Shown: positions 1 through 9,755, counted from the first letter of the stretch. The stretch: DNA of 64,000 bases from Rhodopseudomonas sp. BAL398 (GCF_033001325.1 NZ_CP133111.1:5627001-5691000); one strand, 5' to 3'. Program-made: numbers and translations. The notes: generated from the letters alone by a model not told the origin.

Positions 1-1139
1 ATTACCTCATTGCTGAACAAATTGCGTGATTCGTTTGATGTCTTGATATGCACGCCAGGCATCATCAGCTTCGAGATGTTGGGCCTGTCCAGGCTGATCG
101 CCGTTTTCAGGAGATTCTCCCGGGTCACCTCGTCACCGAGTTGACCGATGACATCGGCCATGATTTGGGCGAACACATAGGAGCTCAAGCCAGTCCTGTT
201 GTGCGGTTCGAGATCCGGAACATGCTTTTTCATGAAGTCGAAATAGGCCCGCATGGCAGGATCGCTCTCCCATTGAGGATCGCCCGGATCTTTTACGAAG
301 GCGCTCGAATAAATCCCCTTGCAGATCTCCAGCCCGACCGGCCGAAATGTCTCGTAGATCGTACCGAATGCACCGTTGATGATCTGTATCGGCCGCCAAC
401 CGATTTCATTCATGCGCTTGATCGACTGCACGGTCGCTCGACCGGTGGACAGATTGATCAGCACCTCCGCGCCGGTCGATTTTAGCGTCACGATCTGAGA
501 GTCGATGGTTGGCTGAGTGATTTCGTAGGACATCTCGGAAACGACCATTTCTTGATTTTCCGGGCCGAGTCCCTTGCGCACTCCCTTGATCATGTCCTTT
601 CCAAAATCGTCGTTCTGATAGAGCATCGCAATCTTAGCACCGGGATGGGCACGGGCAGCAAATTTCCCGTACATCTCACCAATGGTCTGAAGGTCGGGTA
701 GCCCCGGTGTGCTCCACGGTGCGTTCTTGGGATCGTTGAAGCGAGCCGCGCCGCTCGACACGAAGAGCTGCGGGATCTTCTTGATGTTTAGATAGCGCTG
801 GACAGCCGCCTGGGTCGGCGTGCCGAACGAATTGAACGTTGCAAAGACCTCGTCACTCTCGACGAGTCTGCGGGTCACCTCAACCGTCTTTGGTGGACTG
901 TAGGCGTCGTCCAGGGAGATGAGCGAGATCTTTCGACCATTGACGCCACCCTCCGAACTCAGCTTGTCGAAATACGCAGATTGAACGCGCTTAAAGGATC
1001 CGGCTCCCGATAGTGGTCCGCTATAGGCGGTCGTCTGGCCCAGTTTGATCTCTTGCGGTGCTGACGCTGCTTTCGCTCGGATCGACGTGAGTGGAAGTGC
1101 CAGCCCCCAACCAACTAATGCTCTCCGGGAGATTGTCAT
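1..1139 (-). CDS. ABC transporter periplasmic substrate-binding protein (HAAT/LivK type), 3' end outside window
   Basis: Reading the minus strand from the ATG at 1139 gives an open frame of about 379 codons that runs off the left edge, so the C-terminus is missing. The start has AAGGA about 8 bases upstream. The N-terminus (TISRRALVG followed by a hydrophobic stretch and AKAASA) looks like a twin-arginine export signal. The mature part begins EIKLGQTTAYSGPLSGAG, typical of periplasmic-binding-protein family 6 (LivK-like), with SEGGVNGRKI and LINLSTGRATVQSIK further on. It should deliver a small organic ligand to a HAAT permease, which is not in the window. It lies downstream of the ligase and hydratase genes on the same strand, so the ligand is probably an acid degraded by them (inference). 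Confidence 0.85.
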   Translation of the reverse strand, partial: MTISRRALVGWGLALPLTSIRAKAASAPQEIKLGQTTAYSGPLSGAGSFKRVQSAYFDKLSSEGGVNGRKISLISLDDAYSPPKTVEVTRRLVESDEVFATFNSFGTPTQAAVQRYLNIKKIPQLFVSSGAARFNDPKNAPWSTPGLPDLQTIGEMYGKFAARAHPGAKIAMLYQNDDFGKDMIKGVRKGLGPENQEMVVSEMSYEITQPTIDSQIVTLKSTGAEVLINLSTGRATVQSIKRMNEIGWRPIQIINGAFGTIYETFRPVGLEICKGIYSSAFVKDPGDPQWESDPAMRAYFDFMKKHVPDLEPHNRTGLSSYVFAQIMADVIGQLGDEVTRENLLKTAISLDRPNISKLMMPGVHIKTSNESRNLFSNEV

Positions 1140-1291
1140 CTTAATATCCTTGTGACGATTGACCACAGTGACCAGCTCGCTCAGCTAGCTGCGCCGGGAT
1201 CTTCGAGATACTGCCATTTGGCACCGTCCTCCATGTCATTGCCGCTTGAGCCCTTTGGCCGATCCGCTCAGATCTGCTTGTGGGGCATCAC

Positions 1292-2077
1292 TCAGTCGAG
1301 CGGCGCCCATATCGGCGCGCGCTTCTCGACGAAAGCCACACGGCCTTCGATCCGATCGCCGCTTTTCAGTAACGACTGCACCGCCGGGAGCGCACGCTCG
1401 ACGACAAACGCGCGCTCGAGATCGGGCTCCTGCATGCCGGCACGGATCGCTTGCTTGGAGGCGCGAATCGCAAGCGGAGATGCTTCGAGAATCTCGGAAG
1501 CCCAGACTCTTGCAACGTTGAGCGCTTCGCCACGAGGGACCACCTCGTTGACAAATCCCATGCTGAAGCCCTGCTGTGCCGTCACGCGCCGAGAAGTCAG
1601 GATCAAGCCGAGCGCATTTTTCAATCCGATCTGGCGGGGAAGGCGCTGCAATCCGCCCGCTAGTGCCGCCAGACCAACGCGAGGTTCAGGCAGGGAGAAA
1701 GTGGCGTGTTCGGCGGCGATGACGATATCGCAGGCAAGCGCGAGTTCGAAGCCGCCGCCGACTGCCAGTCCGTTCACGGCGGCGATGATCGGCTTATCGA
1801 TGTCGACTCGCCGCGACAGCCCGGCAAAGCCCCGTTCAGGCAATCCCCACGTCCGCTCTGGACCGTCGTATTTGAGATCGTTGCCGGCCGAGAATGCCCT
1901 GTCGCCGGCACCGGTGATAATCGCGGCACAGAGCTCCCCATTGCGTCGAAAATCGTCGAACACGATTTCAAGTTCGCGATGCGCCGGCCAATGCAGCGAA
2001 TTGAAGACGTCGGGCCGGTTCAGCGTCACGATGAGGAGCTTGCCCTCGGTTTGGACTTTGCAAAATTCTAGGATCAT
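1292..2077 (-). CDS. Enoyl-CoA hydratase/isomerase family protein (crotonase)
   Basis: The 261-residue protein starts at MILEFCKVQ (ATG at 2077). Upstream in-frame codons code for low-complexity sequence that overlaps the ligase gene, so the longer reading is rejected. Crotonase hallmarks are visible: the oxyanion-hole segment AFSAGNDLKYDG, the GGGFELALACD block with the first catalytic Glu, and FSLPEPRVGL with the second Glu. Both glutamates of classical enoyl-CoA hydratase are present, so hydration of a 2-enoyl-CoA in the cytoplasm is likely. It lies 16 bases downstream of the acyl-CoA ligase and 152 bases upstream of the binding protein, suggesting a ligase, hydratase, transport operon. 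The exact acyl chain is unknown. Confidence 0.88.
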   Translation of the reverse strand: MILEFCKVQTEGKLLIVTLNRPDVFNSLHWPAHRELEIVFDDFRRNGELCAAIITGAGDRAFSAGNDLKYDGPERTWGLPERGFAGLSRRVDIDKPIIAAVNGLAVGGGFELALACDIVIAAEHATFSLPEPRVGLAALAGGLQRLPRQIGLKNALGLILTSRRVTAQQGFSMGFVNEVVPRGEALNVARVWASEILEASPLAIRASKQAIRAGMQEPDLERAFVVERALPAVQSLLKSGDRIEGRVAFVEKRAPIWAPLD

Positions 2078-2093
2078 CTGCGTTTCCGAATGT

Positions 2094-3581
2094 TCAGGGG
2101 CGGGGAGGGTTGTGCGGCAGACGCGCGTTGCGTAGCTGCGAGCGCCGAAGCTTGCCGGCCTCGTCGTGCAGCGACTGGCTGACGAATTCGAAGCTGTGCG
2201 GGATTTTGTAACCAACTAGGCGCTCGTGAAGCCAAGCGCGCAATTCCTGCTCGGCGATCGGGTGTACGGCGTAGACGATCGCGTGAACGCGGGCTCCGAG
2301 GTCGCTGTCGGGGAGTCCGATCACGGCACAATCGTTGATCCCCGGATGGTGCTCCAGCGCGGCCTCGACTTCGGCCGGGTACACATTCGCGCCGCCCGAG
2401 ATGATCATGTCGACCCGGCGGTCGGCGATGAACAGGTAGCCGTCCTCGTCGACCCAGCCCATGTCGCCGACGGTTTCGTAGCCGTTCTGCTGACGAAGTG
2501 CCTCGGCGCCGATATAGCGATAGGTCGTGCCGACACCCTGCTTGTGGCGCATGAATATTTCGCCGACCTCGCCGGGGGGCAACTCCTTGCCGCTCTCGTC
2601 GAGAATGCGGATCACGTTGTCAAAGGGCCGCCCGACCGAGCCCTTGTGAGACAGCCATTCTGTCCCGGTGATCCAAGTGAAGCCGATCCGTTCGGACGAG
2701 CCGTAGAATTCATGAATACGCCCGGCGCCGAGCCATTCGATCCAGCGCTCCTTGAGCCAAGCCGGGCAGCTCGAAGCCGAATGAACGACCATGCGAAGGG
2801 AACTGAGGTCGAAGGCATTTCGTTGCGCTTCGTCCAGATCCCAGATCCGACTCATCATCGTCGGCACCACGGGCAGGACATGAATCGCATAGCGTTCCAC
2901 GGCGGCAAGACATTCGACGGGATCGAACCGCTTCATGATCACGACGTGACCGCCGGCCAACAACGTGCGGTAGGCATAGGCAAACGGCATTCCATGATAC
3001 AGCGGGCCTGGAATGACGACGCGATCCTCCAGCTCGATGTGCATGCCGGGAGGACCGTCCGGATCGAGCGCGCCGAGATCGGTCGTGAAGATAATTTTCG
3101 GTCGACCGGTGCTTCCGCCTGACGTCAGTCCGCGCGGTGGCCGCGAAATGGCATCCTCCTCCAACTTCTCATCCGAGATCGCCTCGTCTGGCGAAAAGGT
3201 CGTCGGCAGAACCTGGAACGCGAAGCCGTCATCCGCCGGAAGACCGATTCCGAGGGTCGGCCTGACCAGATCCAGGATGGCTCGACGCTCGGGGGCGGGC
3301 AGCTTAGGCGAGATCGGCAATAGCGTCGCGCCGAGTTTTAACCCGGCCAAGACCGTCTCGACGAACGCGATGTCGTTCGGCAGTGCAATAACGATAACGT
3401 CACCGGGCTTAACGCCGCGGGAACGATAGTCCCGCGCCAGCCGGTTCGACCGCCGGTCGAGTTCGCGTCGTGACAGTGTGCGCTCTCCGCAGGTGACCAT
3501 TGGACGGTCCGGCGCGGCTGCGGCGAGCTGGGCGACCCGTGCCCCTACGGAGATCATGATTGCCATGCTGTCGCTGTGCAT
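2094..3581 (-). CDS. AMP-forming acyl-CoA synthetase/ligase
   Basis: ANL-superfamily adenylating enzyme of about 495 residues. The phosphate-binding loop is LTSGGSTGRPK (about residues 152-162). EFYGSSE and GDMGWVDEDGYLFIADR are the later adenylation motifs, and GKLRR near the C-terminus carries the usual lysine. It should activate a carboxylic acid with ATP and CoA. The frame stays open to 3737, but homology-like sequence begins around MHSDSMAIMISVG. I chose the ATG at 3581; 3566 is an equally possible start and no Shine-Dalgarno site decides. It is the first gene of a leftward unit and is divergent from the AraC-type regulator, which is its probable regulator. Confidence 0.9.
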   Translation of the reverse strand: MHSDSMAIMISVGARVAQLAAAAPDRPMVTCGERTLSRRELDRRSNRLARDYRSRGVKPGDVIVIALPNDIAFVETVLAGLKLGATLLPISPKLPAPERRAILDLVRPTLGIGLPADDGFAFQVLPTTFSPDEAISDEKLEEDAISRPPRGLTSGGSTGRPKIIFTTDLGALDPDGPPGMHIELEDRVVIPGPLYHGMPFAYAYRTLLAGGHVVIMKRFDPVECLAAVERYAIHVLPVVPTMMSRIWDLDEAQRNAFDLSSLRMVVHSASSCPAWLKERWIEWLGAGRIHEFYGSSERIGFTWITGTEWLSHKGSVGRPFDNVIRILDESGKELPPGEVGEIFMRHKQGVGTTYRYIGAEALRQQNGYETVGDMGWVDEDGYLFIADRRVDMIISGGANVYPAEVEAALEHHPGINDCAVIGLPDSDLGARVHAIVYAVHPIAEQELRAWLHERLVGYKIPHSFEFVSQSLHDEAGKLRRSQLRNARLPHNPPRP

Positions 3582-3801
3582 TCCCTTGTCGTTGAGTCCA
3601 CCGCGGTCGGGGCGGTCCGATGCGTTCGACGGACTCGCGTCCCTCGACCCTTGCCTCTCTAACGCGAAAGGCTGGTCATGTCGTACGCCGTTGGCTAGTT
3701 TCGACCCAATGCCTGACATGCTCGAAGCGGATGTCAAATCCGCTCAAGGACTGCGGAGCTTCAATTTCTGCAGAGAATACAACCACGGGGAGCAAGCGCA
3801 G

Positions 3802-4872
3802 ATGTCCGCCGGTTCAACCATTCCTGCCGACCGCGGGCGGCGACTGTTGTCGCTGTGGGCGGAGCGGGGATACGATTTGGAACGGCTGCTCCGCCGCTCC
3901 ACCATCTCCCGCGAGCTGCTAGCGTCGCGCAACGGGCGTTTCACTCAGCCGCAATTCACTGCGTTCTTCCGATCAGCCGCCGTGATTTTGCGGGACGAGT
4001 CATGGGGGCTCTGCCCCTCGCGGATTCCGGTTGGAACGTTCCCGATGATTTGCCGCGCTGCAATAACACAGCCCACGCTGGGCCGCGTATTGAGCTCCGG
4101 GCTGGCGAACTACCGCGTGGTCACCCGTGACTTCACAGCGCGCGTCAACACCACCGCGCCAATGGTACGGGTAACGCTTCGCGACGTGATCCCGGACCCC
4201 GATGCCCGCAGGCAGTTCCACGCCACTTTTATGTTCTTCCTCTATAGCCTGATGTGCTGGACGACAGAGAAGCGAATTCCGCTTCAGGCGGTTCACTTCG
4301 TCTTTTCAGCGTCCGAAGCGAGCGAAGAACTGGCGCGGGCGTTCCGCGCGCCGGTCCACTACAATTCCGAGCAAACCGAACTGATCTTCGAGAAGCGCTG
4401 CCTCCGCTTGCCAAACGTTCAGGATCCGCAGGCCTGCGAACAGCTTCTGTCGCAGTGTCCCGGAGCATTGGCGGTAGCGTTCGACGACAAGACCAACGCC
4501 ACCGAACGCGTTCGCCGCTATCTGCGGACACATCTCGTCGATCGCAACTCCCTCCAGCATACCGCCGCCCATCTCCGGACATCCGCCGCCACGCTGCGCC
4601 GGCGTTTGGCCGAGGACGGTACCAATTTTCAGAAGCTAAAGGACGAAGTCCGCCGCGACATTTCGATCAACCTGCTCGTCGAAACCAATATGCGGCTGGA
4701 AGATCTCGCCGGACGGGTCGGCTTCTTGGAAGTCAGCGCATTCCATCGCGCTTTCCGGCGCTGGACCGGATGCGCGCCAAGCGATTACCGCAGCGGCAAT
4801 TCCGGTGATGGCAGAGGCGCCGCCGTTAAGAGCTGTCCGGATCCCGAATGGATGAGCGAAACCGTCAGGTGA
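3802..4872 (+). CDS. AraC-family transcriptional regulator (Arabinose_bd-type N-terminus)
   Basis: A 356-residue protein from the ATG at 3802, which has GGGGAG nine bases upstream. A longer frame exists, but its first part is antisense to the ligase gene. The N-terminal two thirds resemble the arabinose-binding-like sensor domain of OruR/ArgR-type AraC regulators (pattern GLCPSRIPVGTF, PLQAVHFVFSASE). The C-terminus holds two helix-turn-helix units: LQHTAAHLRTSAATLRRRLAEDG and LEDLAGRVGFLEVSAFHRAFRRW, ending with the typical GCAPSDYR. It is divergent from the ligase operon and precedes the rightward operon, so it probably activates one or both in response to an acid or its CoA ester (inference). 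Confidence 0.88.
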   Translation: MSAGSTIPADRGRRLLSLWAERGYDLERLLRRSTISRELLASRNGRFTQPQFTAFFRSAAVILRDESWGLCPSRIPVGTFPMICRAAITQPTLGRVLSSGLANYRVVTRDFTARVNTTAPMVRVTLRDVIPDPDARRQFHATFMFFLYSLMCWTTEKRIPLQAVHFVFSASEASEELARAFRAPVHYNSEQTELIFEKRCLRLPNVQDPQACEQLLSQCPGALAVAFDDKTNATERVRRYLRTHLVDRNSLQHTAAHLRTSAATLRRRLAEDGTNFQKLKDEVRRDISINLLVETNMRLEDLAGRVGFLEVSAFHRAFRRWTGCAPSDYRSGNSGDGRGAAVKSCPDPEWMSETVR

Positions 4873-4994
4873 TGTGAGCGCATCCGCGATGGCTGACGCG
4901 GCCTCCTGAATCGTAGAACCTGCACCGAAATGCGAGGCCTTGAGCGTGCCCCCGTGGGCCGGCCCGCAACTGCGGTTGTTCGAGCGAGGCTGTG

Positions 4995-6026
4995 ATGAAG
5001 GCACTTTTGAGTCGCGAGATTGGCGGTCCCGACTCGCTGACGGTGGAAACCGTCGACGATCCGCGCGCCGGTCCCGGCGAAGTTGTCATCGACGTCGAGG
5101 CTTGCGGCGTGAACTTCCCCGACGCCTTACTGATCTGGGACAAGTACCAGATCAAGGCTGCGCGTCCGTTCTCGCCGGGATCCGAGGTGTGCGGCTTTAT
5201 CAGTAGTTTGGGCACCGGCGTGCAGGGATTCGCCGTCGGTCAGCGGGTGATCGCTCGCTGCGCCTGGGGTGGCATGGCCGAGCGAGTCCGCGTTACCGCC
5301 GATCGCTGCCTTCCGGTTCCCGACGGCCTGCCGGCCGAAGAGCTCGCGACTCTGCAGTTCACCTATGCCACGACATTCCACGCATTGCAGGATCGCGCCG
5401 CTCTAAGGAAGGGGGAAACGCTTCTGGTGCTGGGTGCCGCGGGCGGCGTCGGCACCGCGGCCGTCGAATTGGGCAAGGCGTTCGGAGCACGGGTGATCGC
5501 GGCCTGCTCCAGCGCCGAGAAGCAGGCATTCGCCGCCTCGCGCGGCGCCGACGTGACGGTGGCCTACCCGCGGGCGATGGACCGCGAGGGAGCAAAGGCA
5601 TTTTCGAATTCGATCAAGGAAGCGGCCGGAACGCAGGGTGTCGACGTCATTCTCGATCCTGTCGGAGGCGACTACACCGAGGCCGCGCTCCGTTCGATTG
5701 GCCGCAATGGGCGGCTCCTGGTCGTCGGATTTCCGGCCGGAATCGCAAGAATCCCGATGAATCTGCCGCTGCTGAAATACTGCTCAATCATGGGCGTCGA
5801 CTGGCGCAATTTCAACATCAACGAGTCTGCCCGCAGCGCGGAAAATTCTCGGACTCTCATCAAGATGTACCAGCGTGGTGAAATTAGGCCGACGATCTCG
5901 ACTATCTTCCCGCTGGGCGATGCGAAAACCGCGATCCGGCAGATGGCGGACCGCGCGGTGCTGGGGAAAGTCGCTATCCGCATCGCGTCATCGCCGAAAG
6001 CGTCAGCCCCGAGGCGACGCCCATGA
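4995..6026 (+). CDS. Zinc-independent quinone oxidoreductase-like MDR protein (NAD(P)H-dependent)
   Basis: A 343-residue medium-chain dehydrogenase/reductase. AGCGAGG lies five bases before ATG 4995; the GTG three bases earlier is less likely. The N-terminal GroES-like fold contains the quinone-reductase signature ACGVNFPDALL, and the Rossmann motif GAAGGVG is at residues 147-153. There is no structural or catalytic zinc Cys/His set. The family (QorA-like, NADPH:quinone oxidoreductase) reduces quinones or enones. It overlaps the following ligase by 4 bases (ATGA), so the two are translationally coupled. It may handle an enone or enoyl intermediate of the same acid-degradation route; the substrate is not predictable. 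Confidence 0.87.
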   Translation: MKALLSREIGGPDSLTVETVDDPRAGPGEVVIDVEACGVNFPDALLIWDKYQIKAARPFSPGSEVCGFISSLGTGVQGFAVGQRVIARCAWGGMAERVRVTADRCLPVPDGLPAEELATLQFTYATTFHALQDRAALRKGETLLVLGAAGGVGTAAVELGKAFGARVIAACSSAEKQAFAASRGADVTVAYPRAMDREGAKAFSNSIKEAAGTQGVDVILDPVGGDYTEAALRSIGRNGRLLVVGFPAGIARIPMNLPLLKYCSIMGVDWRNFNINESARSAENSRTLIKMYQRGEIRPTISTIFPLGDAKTAIRQMADRAVLGKVAIRIASSPKASAPRRRP

Positions 6027-7546
6027 GCGATGAACTGCGCAGGTGGGCGCAGACGTTTCCCGAGAAGGCGGCGTGGCGGCTCGCAGATGGCAGCGAAGAA
6101 CTCAGCTTCGGAGAGCTGGATTTGTGGTCGAGCCAGACCATGCAATGGCTGGCTGCGTGCGGGGTGATCACCGGCGATGTGATTGCCATGTGTTTGCCGA
6201 ATTGCGCGGAATTATTCGCCATCGCCTGGGCGGCGCGCCGGCTCGGCGCCTACTTCACGCCGATCAGCATCCATCTCAAACCCGACGAGGCCGCCTATAT
6301 TCTGGCCGACTCCGGCGCGCGCGTGTACTTCGCCACCACGGAGACGGCCTATCCGTTCAACGGTCGCACAGTGCTGGTGACGCCAGGGCTCAGCGGCAGC
6401 CCGTATGAGCGGGCACGTCAGCAGTTCGGAGCCGATGTGGATCTCCCCGAGCGGCCGCTCGGAAAGGATTTTGTCTATTCGTCCGGCACCACAGGCCAGC
6501 CCAAGGGCGTCAAGCGCCCGCTGTTCGCCGACCCCGAGCGAGAGCGGCGCCAGGCGTATTGGATCCAGGCCTTCTCGAATCATGACGAGACATCCGTTTG
6601 CCTTACGCCAGCGCCGCTCTATCACGCTGCCCCGCTGCGGTTTGCGATGCGCGCAATCCAGTACGGCGGCACGGTGATCGGTATGCGAAAATTCCACGCC
6701 GAGACTGCGCTCGATGCGATCCAGACCTGGAAGGTCACCCACAGCCTCTGGGTTCCGACGATGTTCTATCGGATGCTGAGACTGCCGGAAACTCGCAGGG
6801 CCGCCTATGATCTGAGCTCAATGCGCTGCGCCATCCATTCGGGTGGCCCCTGCGCAGCCGATCTTAAGCAGCAGATGATCGCCTGGTGGGGGCCGATCAT
6901 CTGGGAGTACTACGCAGCCTCCGAAGGCAACGGTGCCACCTGCATCTCCTCGACCGAATCGCTGCGGCGGCCGGGGGCGGTCGGGCGAGCGGCGCTCGGA
7001 AAAATCCATATCGTTGGCCCCGACGGATCAGAGGTTGCCGCCGGGCAGACCGGCGAGGTCTACTTCGAGTACGGGCCGACCTTTGAATACCACAACGACC
7101 CAATCAAGACCGCTGCCTCTCGCAATGATCGCGGCTGGACGACCGTCGGCGACATCGGCCATCTCGATTCAGAGGGATACCTATTTCTTTCCGATCGCAA
7201 GGCGCACACCATCGTGTCGGGCGGTGTCAACATCTATCCGCTCGAGATCGAGCAACTGCTTTGTCGCCACCCTGCTGTCGCCGACGCCGCGGTGTTCGGT
7301 GTTCCGAACCAGGAGTACGGCGAGGAGGTCGTGGCCGTTATCGAATTGATGCCGGAAGTCCGGCCCGCCGCGGACCTCCGCACCCAGCTCGACGCCTATT
7401 GCAGAGAACATTTGTCCGCCGTGAAGCGTCCGAAGCAGATCGTCTTCGAATCATGCCTGCCGCGCGGCGACAACGGCAAGCTGTCGAAGGTAGCGCTCCG
7501 TCAACGGTTTCTGATCAACCCGCCTTCCCTTGGAGTATCGCGATGA
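6023..7546 (+). CDS. AMP-forming acyl-CoA synthetase/ligase
   Basis: A 507-residue ANL enzyme. The P-loop YSSGTTGQPKGV is at residues 152-163, followed by YYAASEGNG and GDIGHLDSEGYLFLSDRK. A C-terminal subdomain has DNGKLSK with the thioester-step lysine. It should activate a free carboxylic acid to its CoA ester in the cytoplasm. Start and stop overlap both neighbours by ATGA, so it sits in the middle of a tight three-gene unit (MDR, ligase, acyl-CoA dehydrogenase). It is the second ligase within 8 kb but clearly differs from the leftward one, so the two units may treat different or successive acids. Confidence 0.92.
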   Translation: MSDELRRWAQTFPEKAAWRLADGSEELSFGELDLWSSQTMQWLAACGVITGDVIAMCLPNCAELFAIAWAARRLGAYFTPISIHLKPDEAAYILADSGARVYFATTETAYPFNGRTVLVTPGLSGSPYERARQQFGADVDLPERPLGKDFVYSSGTTGQPKGVKRPLFADPERERRQAYWIQAFSNHDETSVCLTPAPLYHAAPLRFAMRAIQYGGTVIGMRKFHAETALDAIQTWKVTHSLWVPTMFYRMLRLPETRRAAYDLSSMRCAIHSGGPCAADLKQQMIAWWGPIIWEYYAASEGNGATCISSTESLRRPGAVGRAALGKIHIVGPDGSEVAAGQTGEVYFEYGPTFEYHNDPIKTAASRNDRGWTTVGDIGHLDSEGYLFLSDRKAHTIVSGGVNIYPLEIEQLLCRHPAVADAAVFGVPNQEYGEEVVAVIELMPEVRPAADLRTQLDAYCREHLSAVKRPKQIVFESCLPRGDNGKLSKVALRQRFLINPPSLGVSR

Positions 7547-8769
7547 ATTTTAGCCTTTCGCCCGGACAACAAGCGATCAAGGAAAAGGCTGTCGATTTCG
7601 TCAGGAATGTCTGCGGACCGATGGAGAAGGACTGGCCGCTCAGCGATTTCGATGCGACGCCGCAGCAGATTCAGTACCTTCGTGACAAATTTGAGGAGTA
7701 TGGCTTCCGCGGACTCGCCATTCCGAAGGATGCCGGAGGAAAGGGGGCTGGGGCGCTCGCGAAATCGCTGGTCTACGAACAGCTCAAATCGTCGTTCGTG
7801 ACGCACGGAAACATGGCGCTCTGGCGCGACTATATCGATCCGCCGCCGGCGTTGTTTCGAGCGCCGGCCGCGCAACGCCAAAAGTATCTGGAACCGATCT
7901 TGAGCGGAAAGAAAACATACCACATCGCGATCTCAGAGCCGAGTACCGGATCTGACGCCGCAGGGATCACGACGACCGCGCGGCGCGAAGGCGGCGATTA
8001 CGTTATCAACGGCATCAAGCGGTGGACGCAGGACCCCGACGAGCCCTACATCCGGCCCGATTACTTTGTCGTTTACGCCGTAACCGGTCCCGGTGACGGC
8101 TACCGCGGCATCAGTTCGATCCTCGTCGACTATCCGCACGACGCCATTCGTGTCATCCGCAAGATGAACACGGCGCCGTCCGGCACGACGATGGGCAAGG
8201 TCGTGGATCTCGAATTCAAGGACTGCCGGGTTCCGGCTGCCAATCTGCTTGGACAGGAGGGGCTCGGTTTCGCGAATTTTAACGAGCAACTCAACCGCAA
8301 TCGCGCGGTAATCTCCGCGGGCGCCATTGGCATCGCCAACCGTTGCCTGAGTATTGCGGCTGACTACGCAAAACGCCGAGAGACCTTCGGCCAGCCGCTC
8401 GCAGACAGGCAAGCGATTCAGTGGATGCTCGCGGATTCGGCAATCGAGATCAATGCCGGCCGGCTGCTCGCTTATTCGGCGGCCGCTAAGCTTGATCGGG
8501 GCGAAGATGCACGGGTCGAGGCGGCGATGGCGAAATCCTATTGCCCCCGCGTCGCCTGTCAGGTGATTGATCGCACGATCCAAATTCTCGGCGGTCTGGG
8601 TTTTGTCGAAAGCTCGCGTCTCCGCGACGCGTATTTCCATCAGCGGTTGATGCTGGTTGCCGAAGGCAGCGATGAAGCGATGAAGCTGACAGTGGCGCGC
8701 GGCGTGCTCTCTGGATGGGGGCGGGCGGAGTCGGCAAACGAGAGCTACTTCGAGCGTATCCAGCAATAG
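7543..8769 (+). CDS. Acyl-CoA dehydrogenase family protein
   Basis: A 408-residue flavoprotein beginning MNFSLSPGQQAIKEK. The frame is open further upstream, but that part is a shadow of the ligase gene, and the ATG overlaps the ligase stop. Visible features are the FAD-binding AISEPSTGSDAAG block, INGIKRWTQ, the QLNRNRAVISAG helix, YAKRRETFGQPLADRQAIQW, and VAEGSDEAMKLTVARG near the end. In the last the Glu is in the place of the catalytic base of medium-chain enzymes (EGT..E position). Expected reaction: alpha,beta-oxidation of an acyl-CoA, passing electrons to ETF. It completes the unit of ligase, dehydrogenase and MDR enzyme. Confidence 0.92.
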   Translation: MNFSLSPGQQAIKEKAVDFVRNVCGPMEKDWPLSDFDATPQQIQYLRDKFEEYGFRGLAIPKDAGGKGAGALAKSLVYEQLKSSFVTHGNMALWRDYIDPPPALFRAPAAQRQKYLEPILSGKKTYHIAISEPSTGSDAAGITTTARREGGDYVINGIKRWTQDPDEPYIRPDYFVVYAVTGPGDGYRGISSILVDYPHDAIRVIRKMNTAPSGTTMGKVVDLEFKDCRVPAANLLGQEGLGFANFNEQLNRNRAVISAGAIGIANRCLSIAADYAKRRETFGQPLADRQAIQWMLADSAIEINAGRLLAYSAAAKLDRGEDARVEAAMAKSYCPRVACQVIDRTIQILGGLGFVESSRLRDAYFHQRLMLVAEGSDEAMKLTVARGVLSGWGRAESANESYFERIQQ

Positions 8770-9092
8770 GCGGCGACGGACTTAGATCGTCCACGCATTG
8801 CGCAAAATCGATGCCAGCAAAGGGTCACTGAAGAGTCCGACCGAGATTGAACGATGGTGCACTGGTTCGACGAAAGTAAATGCATTTAGGGGAAAATGGC
8901 GCCTGCATAACCCCGATTTCTGTCTCCGCAATCCTGACCGAATGACCGCTTCGATCTGAGAGCGGTCGCTGTAGACGATCTTGTTGCCAGGACCGCATCG
9001 AATCGGCAGGTCATGGCTGAGAACTTGCTTGTCAGTGGGGATGGTTGAGATCGCTGATGGCCGGTCGGCGTTGCCGCTGGAGATGTCCGCGA
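8770..9092. other. Intergenic region between convergent units, nothing recognised
   Basis: About 320 bases lie between the acyl-CoA dehydrogenase stop and the stop of the leftward TetR gene. I found no convincing reading frame, RNA, strong terminator hairpin or repeat here. Confidence 0.5.
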
Positions 9093-9755
9093 TCATTTCG
9101 GCGGCGGGCCGGGCGGGAAGCCGCGCATGAAGCGCCGGACGTGGTCGGTGATGATCGGATCGAGTTCGGCCGGAACCGGCGTGCCGTAGACGTATTTGCG
9201 GATCGCGATGTAGAAGATCTGGCCGTGAAGGCCCCAGACCGCTTCCTGCTCGCGCTCGGTGATCTTCGCGCGCGACGGCGCCGCCGGATTTTCCAGCCGC
9301 CTTAACTCTCGGCACACCGGGATCACCAGCTTGTCGCGGATGATGGTGAGATAACGTCCGGTGATGTCGTAGGAACGCAGGCCGGAGAACACGAAGATCC
9401 GCACCCATTCGTAGTTGAAGATGCGCTCGACATATTCAAGATAGAATTGAATCAGCCGGTCTTCGAGGGAGCGTGAGCGATCGGCGATCAGCATCTCCCA
9501 CTGCGGATTCCAGCGGCTGACATAGACGTGGTCGTAGACCCGTTCGATCAGCGCTTCCTTGCTCGGAAAATGCCGGTAGATCGCCGAATGGGTGATCCCG
9601 ATCCGCTTCGCCAGCTCGCGGGTCTGACCCTCGAAGCCGTGCTCGGCGAAGAACGCGATCGCCGCTTCCAGGATCGCCTTTTCGCGATCGGCGGATTTCA
9701 TGTTCTTGCGCGCTGGCGCCGGGCTCGGGGGCTTGGGGGCAGTCTTCTGCAGCAT
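9093..9755 (-). CDS. TetR-family transcriptional regulator
   Basis: A 220-residue protein from ATG 9755 (MLQKTAPKP); an inner ATG (MKSADRE) is also possible. The helix-turn-helix is at about residues 43-65 (QTRELAKRIGITHSAIYRHFPSKEALI). The remainder is a helical ligand-binding domain of the usual size. The open frame extends to 9923, but that would cover the promoter and operator of the divergent hydroxylase operon, so it is rejected. Being divergent from the molybdenum hydroxylase cluster, with a perfect 12-bp palindrome in the shared promoter region, it is the probable repressor of that cluster and of itself (inference). Confidence 0.87.
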   Translation of the reverse strand: MLQKTAPKPPSPAPARKNMKSADREKAILEAAIAFFAEHGFEGQTRELAKRIGITHSAIYRHFPSKEALIERVYDHVYVSRWNPQWEMLIADRSRSLEDRLIQFYLEYVERIFNYEWVRIFVFSGLRSYDITGRYLTIIRDKLVIPVCRELRRLENPAAPSRAKITEREQEAVWGLHGQIFYIAIRKYVYGTPVPAELDPIITDHVRRFMRGFPPGPPPK

